NCBI RefSeq assembly: GCF_005280195.1
Contig: NZ_SZPR01000008.1
Coordinates: forward strand, 675,205-739,204
DNA length: 64,000 bases
Direction: 5' to 3'
Origin: Streptomyces galbus
Lineage (GTDB): Bacteria > Actinomycetota > Actinomycetes > Streptomycetales > Streptomycetaceae
Part shown: positions 12,593 through 28,624 of the stretch, one piece after another
Layout of the letters: the number at the start of each line of letters is the position of its first letter
How positions within the stretch are numbered: the first letter of the stretch is position 1
Notes under the pieces: model-generated
The model's input: only the letters and a program-made list of their open reading frames with translations
What the model was told of the DNA's origin: nothing
Databases searched by the model: none
Made by a program: the position numbers and the translations under genes

Positions 12593-12626
12593 GGCAGCAA
12601 AGTGCCGTGGCGTCAAGTGGCCAATT
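12593..12626 (-). promoter_or_regulatory. Candidate cluster promoter element (copy 1)
   Basis: About 25 of 34 positions match 30616-30649 without gaps, with invariant cores TGGCG and CAAGTG (plus-strand reading). It lies 88-121 bp upstream of the VioC-like GTG and overlaps the rsgA stop codon. Confidence 0.45.
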
Positions 12627-13783
12627 CAAAAAGCCTTGCGGTGGCCTTTGCCGCGCTTTCGCTCGTACATCTCCCGGCCGGCCGCCTCGCGGCGCCGCCA
12701 TTCCCGGGCCCGCTCGGCGCGCAGCCGGGCGTCGGTGCGGGAGGCGATCCAGGCGCTCTCCCGCAGCAGCTTGCGGTAGCTCTCGAAGCGGCGGTGCGAG
12801 AGGGTGCCGTCGTCCACCGCGGCGAGGACCGCGCAGCCGGGTTCGGCGTGGTGCTCGCAGTCGTGGAAGCGGCAGTGGGCCGCCAGCTCCTCGATCTCGG
12901 CGAACACCTGGGACAGGCCCTCGTCCGCCTCCCACAGGCCGACGCCGCGCAGGCCGGGGGTGTCGACGACGAGTCCGCCGCCGGGCAGCGGCAGCAGTTC
13001 GCGCGCGGTGGTGGTGTGCCGGCCCTTGCCGTCGTTGCCGCGCACCGCGCCGCTGGTTCGCACCTCGGCGCCGAGCAGCGCGTTGACCAGCGTCGACTTG
13101 CCGACACCGGACTGGCCGAGCAACACGGCGGTGCCCCCGGCGAGTTCGGCGGCGAGCGCCGCCACCCCCTCGCCGGTGACGGCACTGACGGGCAGCACCG
13201 GGGCGCCGGGCGCGGCCGCTTCGACGTCGGCCACCAGGTAGGTGCTGTCGGGCACCAGGTCGGTCTTGGTGAGCGCGACCAGCGGCCGGGAGCCGCTGGC
13301 CCAGGCGAGCGACAGGAACCGCTCCAGGCGGCCGAGGTCGAGTTCGACGGCGAGCGACACGACCACGACGGCGTGGTCGGTGTTGGCCGCGAGCACCTGC
13401 CCCTCGGACCGCGCCGAGGAGGTGGAGCGCAGGAACCGGGTGCGGCGCGGCAGCAGCGCCCGCAGCACGGGCCCGGTGGGGGTGTCCGGTTCCACCGCCG
13501 CCCAGTCGCCGGTGCACACGACGGCCTCCGGGTCCCCGCCGGTGCGGGCGGGCCGGGTGTCGGCGTGCACGGTGACCGTGCCGTCCGGGCCGGCGTCGGC
13601 CGGGCCGGCCGCCAGCACCACCTCGCACCGGCCGCGGTCCACGCGCGCGACCCGTCCCGGCGCCAGCCCGTCGGCGGCGTACGGGGCGAACACGGCGGCC
13701 CACTCCGCGTCCCAGCCGTAGGCCGTGAGCGGATCGGGGGCCGGCCGCGGGGTGCGGTCCGGCGCCGGGGTGTCACTGGTCAA
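12626..13783 (-). CDS. rsgA: RsgA-type circularly permuted GTPase (30S ribosome assembly)
   Basis: 385 residues, somewhat longer than usual. N-terminal OB-like part, then the permuted G domain: G4 TKTD (KTDLVPD), G1 LGQSGVGKST, G2 region GKGRHTTT, G3 DTPG; the C-terminal zinc knuckle is CRFHDCEHHAEPGC. It acts in late 30S subunit maturation. TTG at 13783 is preceded by GGAG at 10 nt. The gene sits inside the peptide cluster, 35 nt after the YqcI-like gene and before the VioC-like gene, where a housekeeping ribosome gene is not expected. A duplicated target or protective copy is possible but unproved. Confidence 0.9.
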   Translation of the reverse strand: MTSDTPAPDRTPRPAPDPLTAYGWDAEWAAVFAPYAADGLAPGRVARVDRGRCEVVLAAGPADAGPDGTVTVHADTRPARTGGDPEAVVCTGDWAAVEPDTPTGPVLRALLPRRTRFLRSTSSARSEGQVLAANTDHAVVVVSLAVELDLGRLERFLSLAWASGSRPLVALTKTDLVPDSTYLVADVEAAAPGAPVLPVSAVTGEGVAALAAELAGGTAVLLGQSGVGKSTLVNALLGAEVRTSGAVRGNDGKGRHTTTARELLPLPGGGLVVDTPGLRGVGLWEADEGLSQVFAEIEELAAHCRFHDCEHHAEPGCAVLAAVDDGTLSHRRFESYRKLLRESAWIASRTDARLRAERAREWRRREAAGREMYERKRGKGHRKAF

Positions 13784-13818
13784 CTGCGTTGCTCCCTAGG
13801 GCGGTTCTGCGGGCTGCC

Positions 13819-14541
13819 TCAGGCGGCCGGACGGGTCGCTCCGGCCCCGGCCCCTCCATCCTGCGCCCTGTCGGGGCCTTCCCGCGCGTCCTTTACGGCC
13901 GTCCCGGCGCCCTCGCCCGGCTGCCGCGCGTCCCGCCAGGACTCGTCCCACCAGGGGATGTGCCGGTCGATGGGGTCGATGGGCATGACCGCCTTGAACA
14001 TGTCGTTGCGCACGTTCGCCAGCCCGGCGTCGTACGGCTTGCCGACCGCGGCGAAGGCGTGGTGGATGCGTTCCCGGCGCCGGTCGATGGCGGCCGCGTT
14101 CCGTTCGAAGGTGCTGGCGGGCTGGAGCAGGACGTAGGTGCGCGGGTCGCCGTGGGTGTGGCGGGGCGAGTGCTCCGGGTAGCAGGGCGCGAAGGAGACC
14201 ACGAAGAACTGCTCCCCCTCGATCATCGCGTACCACGTCTCGTCGGGGTGCGGGTCGTCCTGGAGGTAGACGCCCGGGTAGAGCTCGTCGAGGGTCGTGT
14301 AGAGACGGCGGGTGAGGTCGACCAGGGCGTCCAGGGTGTTTCCGGCCGAGGGGTCCTCGAAGGTGACGACCATGCCGTCGTACGCGTTCTCCCGGGCGGT
14401 GCGGAAGAATTCCGCGATGACGTCCCGGTGCGCGTGCAGTTCCTTCTCGAATTCCCCGGTCCTGATCGTGACGGGCGGCCCCATTTTCGAGGCCCGGGCG
14501 AACGGGCAGTAGGTGCGCTCGGCGATCTCTGCGAAACTCAT
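13819..14541 (-). CDS. YqcI/YcgG-family protein, candidate haem-dependent N-oxygenase
   Basis: 240 residues. The layout fits PF08892: N-terminal YCPFARASKMG, central DDPHPDETWYAMIEGEQFFVVSFAPCYPEHSPRH and QPASTFERN, followed by a charged, Gly-rich tail from about 205. Members of this family include haemoproteins that oxidise nitrogen atoms, for example DcsA (arginine N-hydroxylation in D-cycloserine) and RohS (azomycin), from memory. His/Cys residues in the FAPCYPEH block could bind haem. The ATG overlaps the MFS transporter stop (ATGA), placing it firmly in the NRPS operon. The substrate is unknown; an amino or guanidino nitrogen of a pathway intermediate is the obvious candidate. Confidence 0.75.
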   Translation of the reverse strand: MSFAEIAERTYCPFARASKMGPPVTIRTGEFEKELHAHRDVIAEFFRTARENAYDGMVVTFEDPSAGNTLDALVDLTRRLYTTLDELYPGVYLQDDPHPDETWYAMIEGEQFFVVSFAPCYPEHSPRHTHGDPRTYVLLQPASTFERNAAAIDRRRERIHHAFAAVGKPYDAGLANVRNDMFKAVMPIDPIDRHIPWWDESWRDARQPGEGAGTAVKDAREGPDRAQDGGAGAGATRPAA

Positions 14542-15826
14542 ACTCCACTCACTGCCTTTCCGGCCTCCGCGGGGGCGGGCACGGCCGAGGCGGCCGCCGC
14601 GCGGCAGCCGATGACGTAGAACCACCAGCCGGCGATCACGATGGCGACGAGCGCGTAGAACATGACCGCCGGGGCGAAGTGCTGGAGCAGGAAACCGCAG
14701 ACGACCGGGCCGACCGCCACCCCGATGTGGACGAGGTTCTGGGCGCCGAAGTAGCTGCCGCGCAGCCCGTCCGGTGCGATGGAGTCGATGAACATGTACT
14801 CGGCGGGCACCACGATCACCTCGCCGAGGGTGAACAGGGCGACGGCGGCGACCAGCAGCGCGGCCTGGGTCGACAGCGACATGGCGACCAGGCCGACCAC
14901 GAAGGCGCCGGTGCCCCAGGTGAGCCAGCGCATCAGGGTGTTGTCCTTGAGCCGGCTGCCCACCAGGTACTGGGTGGAGATCACCACGATCGCGTTGGCC
15001 GCCGAGATGTAGGCGACGAGGCGGTAGGCGGTGTCGCGGTCCTCCACCAGGACCAGGTACTGGGACATGAAGGTCAGCAGCGGGCCGTAGACCACGATGC
15101 TGAAGATGCCGCCCAGGGTGAACCAGGTCAGCGCGCGGTCGCCCCGCATCACCTTCAGCACCGCGCGGAAGGACTCCGCGGACTTCTCCGGGTCCGACGC
15201 GGCCGGGGTGTCCGCGGAAGCCGCCGGCTCCGCGGCACCGTCCGCCGCGGGGACCGTGAAGTGGCGGCGGAAGACGATCAGCGGCAGCAGCGCGGCGACG
15301 ATGATGGCCGCCGCCAGCAGGAACGGCCCGCCGCTGCTCGCGGCGACGGACGCGACGCCCAGGAACGGGCCCACGGCGGCGCCGATGTTCTGCAGCGAGT
15401 ACCGCAGCGAGAACACCTTCGCCCGGTGCTCCGAGGGCACCAGTTCGGCCAGCAGCGCGTTGGCGGTGACGCCCATGGAGGAGGAGGCGGTGTTCGCCAC
15501 CAGGAGCACGGCGAGCACCACGAGCGGCTGGTGGACCGCCGGCAGCGCGAGGTAGACGAGGACGAGCACGCCGTCCAGGGCGATCATCAGGTCGACCTTG
15601 GTGAACCGGTCGGCGAGGTAGCCGCCGTAGACGCTGGCGACGGTCCCCACCAGCAGGCAGGCGCCCAGGACGTAGCCGATGGCCGCGCCGTTCATGCCGA
15701 CCGGGTCGTGCAGGAAGATCGGCATGTAGGCCAGGACGGCGAAGAAGCTCAGTGAGCGGGCCGTGGCGCACAGCAGGAGGATGCGAACGGCGGGCGGCAG
15801 GCCTCGCACCATCGTCAGCAGGTCTT

Positions 15827-15830
<4 letters not shown>
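14538..15830 (-). CDS. MFS efflux transporter of the peptide cluster
   Basis: 430 residues with about 12 transmembrane segments. The inter-domain loop near residue 210 is acidic and Ala/Pro-rich ([25 protein letters not shown]). The loop motif after TM2 is [14 protein letters not shown], a variant of MFS motif A. Its ATG overlaps the NRPS stop (ATGA) and its own stop overlaps the next gene, so it is expressed with the synthetase and most simply exports the finished peptide. Confidence 0.87.
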
Positions 15831-24255
<8,425 letters not shown>

Positions 24256-24259
<4 letters not shown>

Positions 24260-24492
24260 GAGACGGTTTCCCCCTCCGGTGCCGTTCGGGCCGGGCCCGT
24301 CGGCGCCAGGTCGGTCCAGTGCGCGTCGATGTGGGCCACGCAGGCGGCCCGCGCGTCGGGGCCGTGCACGCAGTCCCAGCCGGCGGGCACGGCGAGGCGG
24401 GCGGGCCACAGCGAGTACTGGCCGCGGGCGTTGAGCAGGACGCGGTACCGGGCCGACTCGTCCTCGAACGGATGGGTGCTGCTGCGGCTCAT
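24256..24492 (-). CDS. MbtH-like protein
   Basis: 78 residues. Signature residues are present: N-x-x-GQYSLWP, VPAGW, and WTDLAPTGP. MbtH-like proteins bind adenylation domains and are needed for their folding or activity. The gene starts 4 nt after the PCP-TE stop codon and its stop overlaps the NRPS start (ATGA), so it is made in step with the synthetase and probably serves A1, A2 and perhaps the free-standing threonine A domain. Confidence 0.95.
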
Positions 24493-24496
24493 GACG

Positions 24497-25576
24497 TCAC
24501 TCCTCGCCCACGAAGTCTTCGATCCGCGCCGCGAGGGTCTCGGCGTCGGTCTGGCACAGCCTGAGGCCGTAGGAGTCGGACTCCATGACCTCGGCGGTCA
24601 GTTCACCGCGCACCGCGGCACGCCAGTCGTCCACCGTGAAGTTGTCCTTGGCCAGCAGGAGCAGCAGGTCGGTGTCGACGGGTTCGGGGCGGTACGCGGA
24701 CAGGGCACGGGCGTACAGGCAGTGCGCCGCGTAGATGCGGCGGGCGAAGGCGTTGGCGGCCGGGTCGTCGGCCCGGGCCGCGCCGAAGATCGCCGCCGAG
24801 GCGTCGCGGATCGCGGTGTCCTCGTCGAGGTCGGCGGGGGCGATGTCGGGGAAGGCGCCGGAGGTCCCCGAGAGGCGGATGATGTCGTCGCGGAACTGGA
24901 AGAGGAGTTCGCGCGCGTCGGGTTCGCCGGTGGAGTGCACGTCGAGGTAGCCGTCGATGGCGACGGTGCGGCGCAGTCCGAGCCCGCGCTCCTCGGCCAG
25001 CCGGGTCAGTTCGAGGGCGATCGCCCCGCCGGCGCAGGCGCCGACCAGGTGGAACTCGTCCTCGCCGAACTCGTCCTCCAGCAGGTCGGCGTACAGCTCG
25101 GCGACGCCCTCCATGGTGTCGGGCACGGCACGGTTGCCGGAGGACAGCAGCAGCGGCGACTGCAGGCCGTAGCAGCCTCGGTCGGCGCCCAGCAGGCGGA
25201 CCAGGCGCGCGTAGCCGTCCACCGTGCCGATGCCGGCGTGCAGGAAGACGAGGGGGGTGCGCGAGCCCTGGTTGCTCATCCGGATGACGGCGCGTTCGCC
25301 GTTGGCCGCCTGGGGCTGCGCCTTGTGGGAGGTCAGCCCCTCGATGCTGCGGAAGCGCAGCAGGTCGCCCATGTTGAGGGTCCAGCCCAGCCGCTGGTTG
25401 ATCTGCTCGATGGTGACCAGGGCGAGCAGCGAGTCGCCGCCGGTCTCGAAGAAGTCGTCGGCGACGGTGACGTCTCGGTCCAGCGTGGTGCGCCAGATGT
25501 CCAGCAGGATCTGCTGCACCAGGCTGGGCTCCGAGGTGGTCACCGGCTCCAGGAGGGGCGTCTGCCGCGTACTCAC
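24497..25576 (-). CDS. Free-standing PCP-thioesterase didomain with Cys nucleophile and no visible catalytic His
   Basis: 359 residues. PCP about 15-88 with DDFFETGGDSL (Ser49 takes phosphopantetheine). Alpha/beta-hydrolase thioesterase about 95-359: oxyanion region FLHAGIGTVDGYARL and nucleophile elbow GACAGG, so Cys181 replaces the usual Ser. The block that normally carries the catalytic His (GDHF-like) reads SDSYGL, and there is no His in the last 65 residues. No condensation or adenylation domain is attached: C is the last domain of the NRPS, and the residue must be loaded in trans, as SyrC does for the final module of SyrE. Cys-type TEs include the beta-lactone-forming ObiF enzyme (established). 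Hydrolysis, lactonisation or mere carrier function are all open. Confidence 0.88.
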   Translation of the reverse strand: MSTRQTPLLEPVTTSEPSLVQQILLDIWRTTLDRDVTVADDFFETGGDSLLALVTIEQINQRLGWTLNMGDLLRFRSIEGLTSHKAQPQAANGERAVIRMSNQGSRTPLVFLHAGIGTVDGYARLVRLLGADRGCYGLQSPLLLSSGNRAVPDTMEGVAELYADLLEDEFGEDEFHLVGACAGGAIALELTRLAEERGLGLRRTVAIDGYLDVHSTGEPDARELLFQFRDDIIRLSGTSGAFPDIAPADLDEDTAIRDASAAIFGAARADDPAANAFARRIYAAHCLYARALSAYRPEPVDTDLLLLLAKDNFTVDDWRAAVRGELTAEVMESDSYGLRLCQTDAETLAARIEDFVGEE

Positions 25577-25656
25577 AGCGCGACTTCCTTTCGTGTCTGG
25601 TCGGGCGCCGATGAGCTCGGCGACAGGAGCGGTACGGATACGGGGGTGCGGCGCGG

Positions 25657-26415
25657 TCAGGCCCAGCCGCCGGTGAACCCGACGACCTCGCCGGTGACGA
25701 AGTCGGCGCGGCCGGAGGTGAGGAAGACGATCAGGTTGCCGATCTCGCGTGCGGTGCCGAGGCGGCCGATGGGCAGCAGGCCGCGCAGCCGCTCCTGTCC
25801 GTCCTCGGTGCCCCAGGCCTCTTCGGGGTAGTAGGTCTCGCTCTCCAGGAAGTTGGGCGCGACGGCGTTCACCGTGACGTGCTCGGCGGCGAGTTCACGG
25901 GCCGCGGCGCGCGCGAAGGCGGAGGCCGCGGCGCGCAGCGAGCTGTAGTAGGAGAAGCCGTGCTCGGGGCGGACCGGGGCGGCCGAGGTGACCAGGACGA
26001 TACGGCCGTGGCCCTGCCGTTTCATCTGGGCGGCCGCCTTGGCGACCACGGCGACCGGGGCGACCAGGAGCGCCTCGGCGGCGGCCCGCAGCTCGGTCAC
26101 GTCCGCCTGCTCCACCGGCAGGTACTTGCCGGGGTAGACGTCGTTGCTGATCACCGCGTCCAGCCGGCCGTGGCGGCGGATCGCCCAGGTCACCGCGCCG
26201 GAGGGGGTCCTGGCCGGGCAGGCCACCACCGCGGGTCCGTGGCCGGCCTCGAACTTGGCCCGTGCCTCGTCGTCGGTGAAGCTCTCGTCGTGACAGACCA
26301 CGGTGAACCCGGCGGCGCCCAGCGCGGGGACCGCGCCGGGGCCGGCGTAGAGGGTGGCGTGGGTGACCACGACGACGCGTTCGGCGGGCGGCGGGTCGGC
26401 CGTCGGGGGGCTCAC
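25657..26415 (-). CDS. Halohydrin dehalogenase (SDR-derived, Ser-Tyr-Arg triad)
   Basis: 252 residues. The SDR cofactor motif is replaced by T18-x4-Y23-x-G25, the halide-pocket signature of halohydrin dehalogenases. The catalytic set is Ser144, Tyr157, Arg161: S-x12-Y-x3-R, Arg standing where true SDRs have Lys, with the same spacing as HheC (S132, Y145, R149). Further HheC-like blocks are CHDESF, VISNDVY, QMKRQGHGRI and APNFLESE. Such enzymes turn vicinal haloalcohols into epoxides plus halide, and run in reverse with nucleophiles. Its GTG overlaps the stop of the SyrC-like shuttle gene (GTGA), and the pathway chlorinase makes a vicinal chlorohydrin, 4-chlorothreonine. The proposed reaction is closure to 2-amino-3,4-epoxybutyryl. 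It would be listed as a plain SDR oxidoreductase by automatic annotation. Confidence 0.87.
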   Translation of the reverse strand: MSPPTADPPPAERVVVVTHATLYAGPGAVPALGAAGFTVVCHDESFTDDEARAKFEAGHGPAVVACPARTPSGAVTWAIRRHGRLDAVISNDVYPGKYLPVEQADVTELRAAAEALLVAPVAVVAKAAAQMKRQGHGRIVLVTSAAPVRPEHGFSYYSSLRAAASAFARAAARELAAEHVTVNAVAPNFLESETYYPEEAWGTEDGQERLRGLLPIGRLGTAREIGNLIVFLTSGRADFVTGEVVGFTGGWA

Positions 26416-27668
26416 GGCCTGCTCCCGGCGGCCACCGGCTCGCGGGCCGCGGTGCCGGGCAGGCCGGTCGCCGAGTCGAGGAAGCCCTGGATCCTGGCGA
26501 ACATCTCCTCGTCCGGGACGAGGATGTCGTGGTGGCTGCCCGTGGGCCGCTCCACCAGGGTGCTGCCCGGCACCAGCTCGTGCAGGTGGCGAGCGGTGTC
26601 CGGGTGGGTCATGCGGTCGGTGCGGCTGGTGACGATCAGCGTGCGGGCCGGGGCGGCCGACGCGGCCTGCCGGGCGTCGTGGGCCATGAGCGCGTCGTTC
26701 AGCCTGGCGTAGCGGTGGAACAGTTCGCGGTCGCCGTAGGGGTAGAGCACGAAGGGGGCCAGGCGGGGCGGTACGCCGAAGAGCATGTTGGGGTCGAGGA
26801 ACAGGGAGAGCACCTCGTCGGCCCGGTCCTGGCTCCTCCCCGCGCCCGCGAGCAGGCCCTGGAACTGGGTCTGGAAGGGGGTGCGGGTCACGCCGGGGCC
26901 GAAGTTGAGGTCGGGGTGGAGCATCGTCAGCGAGGCGGTGCGGGCACCGAGCCGGGCCGCCGCCGCCAGGGCGACGGGGGCTCCGCCGCAGACCCCGATC
27001 AGGTGCACCCGCTCCGCCCCGTACGCCTGCGCCACGGCGGTGGCCTGGGCGGTCTCCTCACGGAAGTCGCCGCTCGGGGCGGGCCGGGCGGCCCAGTCGC
27101 CGAACAGGTACGGATTCTCGTAGGTGATGACCCGGTGGCGGGCGCAGAGGCGGTCCAGCCACGGCGCGAACAGGCCGGCCGGCACCCCGCAGGGCGGCAC
27201 CAGGACGACGGTCTCCGCGCCGGGCTCGCCGGCCGCGAAGGCGTCGAACGGGGGCAGCCCCTCGGCCGTCACCCGGCGGGCGGCCGGCAGGGCCGCGCTG
27301 CCGGAGCGAGGGTGTCCGGCCGGCTCGTCCGGCCACGGCCCGGCGCTCTCCGCCAGCGGCCGCCAGGAGCCGAACTCCAGCTCGCAGAGGTTGCTGAGGG
27401 CGACCTCCAGGCTGGACGGGCCGTCCGGGACCGGCGCCGTGAAACGGGGCACGGTGAGCCCGTGGGCGGCGCCGAGGTGGGCCAGCGCCTCGTTGCAGCG
27501 GGCCACCGCGCCGGCGTCGTAGGCGGCGGCCTCCGCCTCGTCGGCGGGGAAGACCCGCAGCACGGTGCCCGCCGCGCGCAGCAGCGGCTGGGCCAGGTCG
27601 AGGACGGTCAGCAGCCCGGCCAGTGCCTGTGGCCCGGGGCCGCCGCCCGTGTGCTCGGCGCCGGCCAC
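26412..27668 (-). CDS. SyrC-like aminoacyl-carrier shuttle (alpha/beta-hydrolase, Cys nucleophile)
   Basis: 418 residues. C-terminal alpha/beta-hydrolase fold preceded by an about 140-residue N-terminal part (LRVFPADEAEAAAYDAG...) as in SyrC. Nucleophile elbow IGVCGG gives Cys227 (SyrC Cys224); the acid is probably Asp351 (TSRTDRMTHP) and the base His379/380 (TGSHHDIL). SyrC moves 4-chlorothreonine from the stand-alone carrier SyrB1 to the last carrier of SyrE (established); the same arrangement is predicted here towards the PCP-TE protein. GTG 27668 lies 1 nt from the chlorinase stop; the stop overlaps the dehalogenase start, implying tight stoichiometry of the three. Confidence 0.88.
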   Translation of the reverse strand: MAGAEHTGGGPGPQALAGLLTVLDLAQPLLRAAGTVLRVFPADEAEAAAYDAGAVARCNEALAHLGAAHGLTVPRFTAPVPDGPSSLEVALSNLCELEFGSWRPLAESAGPWPDEPAGHPRSGSAALPAARRVTAEGLPPFDAFAAGEPGAETVVLVPPCGVPAGLFAPWLDRLCARHRVITYENPYLFGDWAARPAPSGDFREETAQATAVAQAYGAERVHLIGVCGGAPVALAAAARLGARTASLTMLHPDLNFGPGVTRTPFQTQFQGLLAGAGRSQDRADEVLSLFLDPNMLFGVPPRLAPFVLYPYGDRELFHRYARLNDALMAHDARQAASAAPARTLIVTSRTDRMTHPDTARHLHELVPGSTLVERPTGSHHDILVPDEEMFARIQGFLDSATGLPGTAAREPVAAGSRP

Positions 27669-27669
27669 G

Positions 27670-28614
27670 TCAGAAGGTCTTCCCGCGCGTGGTCTCGGTG
27701 ACCATGCGGTTGTCGGGGCGGTGGTTGTCGCCGCTGACCAGGACGGAGCCGTACTTCTCCAGGCTGATCCGGCCGCCGTACTCCTCGATGTGGTCGCTGT
27801 CCGGGTAGACGTGCACGGTGGAGGGGACGTAGCGGGTGGCGAAGCCCATCCGCATGTCGTTGGTCCGGCCCAGGTGCGGGTAGGAGGCGTGCATCAGGGT
27901 CGACCAGAAGATGATGAACTGGCCCGGCTCCATGATCTGCGCGACGGCCGCGTCCTCGTCGGGCGTCCAGTCCGGGTCCTTCTGCAGTTCCCGGTAGTCG
28001 TAGCCGAAGAAGCCGCGCCGGACGCCGTCCTTGTCCACCGAGTTGATCTTCTCGGGGTCGTAGTGCATCTTCTTCGTCTCGTCGTAGAACATCGTCCGGT
28101 GGGTGCCGGGGATGAACTGCAGGCAGCCGTTCTCCGTGGTGGCCTCGGTGAACGCGGACCAGACGGTGATGGTGCCGCCGAAGTCGGAGTCCTCGGGCCA
28201 CAGGATCTGCGGCTTGCCGGAGGCGTTGGCGAAGGTGTCGGCCTGGTGCCAGTCGGTGCCCTCGTCGCCGGGGTGCTTGGGGAAGAACTCGGTGCGCCAG
28301 CAGATGACGTCCGGGCCGAGGATGCTCGCCACCCGGTCGACGATCTCGCGCCGGCCGATGTGCGAGGCGAGGAAGTCGTGGTCCAGGTGGCGGTCGTAGT
28401 TGGCGATGTTGGTGGCGCCGGAGACGGCGTCCTCGGTGGGGTAGACGGCGTCCGAGCGGTCGAGCAGCTCCAGGCGGGTACGGCGCCAGATCTCCCGCAT
28501 CTCGTCGGGCTCGTAGAGGGTGAACGGGCCGATGAAGCCCTGCCGGTGGAAGCGGCGGAGCTCCTCCTCGGAGAGCGCGAACTGCTGGCCTGTCTCGGGC
28601 AGGGTGGAGGTCAT
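27670..28614 (-). CDS. SyrB2-type non-haem iron/2-oxoglutarate chlorinase acting on carrier-bound threonine
   Basis: 314 residues, the SyrB2 length, and nearly co-linear with it (+7 offset). The facial triad is reduced: WHQADTF gives His123-x-Ala125 in place of the Asp/Glu of hydroxylases, leaving a site for chloride; the second ligand is His242 (LMHASYP) and Arg255 should bind 2-oxoglutarate. The [15 protein letters not shown] and [22 protein letters not shown] blocks are strongly conserved. SyrB2 chlorinates C4 of Thr on SyrB1. Neighbours match: the threonine A-PCP gene 10 nt upstream and the SyrC-like gene 1 nt downstream. Generic annotation would call it a phytanoyl-CoA dioxygenase; the Ala argues against hydroxylation. 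Confidence 0.95.
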   Translation of the reverse strand: MTSTLPETGQQFALSEEELRRFHRQGFIGPFTLYEPDEMREIWRRTRLELLDRSDAVYPTEDAVSGATNIANYDRHLDHDFLASHIGRREIVDRVASILGPDVICWRTEFFPKHPGDEGTDWHQADTFANASGKPQILWPEDSDFGGTITVWSAFTEATTENGCLQFIPGTHRTMFYDETKKMHYDPEKINSVDKDGVRRGFFGYDYRELQKDPDWTPDEDAAVAQIMEPGQFIIFWSTLMHASYPHLGRTNDMRMGFATRYVPSTVHVYPDSDHIEEYGGRISLEKYGSVLVSGDNHRPDNRMVTETTRGKTF

Positions 28615-28624
28615 CCTCGGGCTC

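Noticed and set aside
25657..26415. Ordinary NAD(P)-dependent short-chain dehydrogenase
   Set aside because: The Gly-rich cofactor motif is replaced by T-x4-Y-x-G and the catalytic Lys by Arg.
27670..28614. Phytanoyl-CoA-type hydroxylase
   Set aside because: The iron-binding carboxylate is Ala (HQA), the mark of SyrB2-type halogenases.
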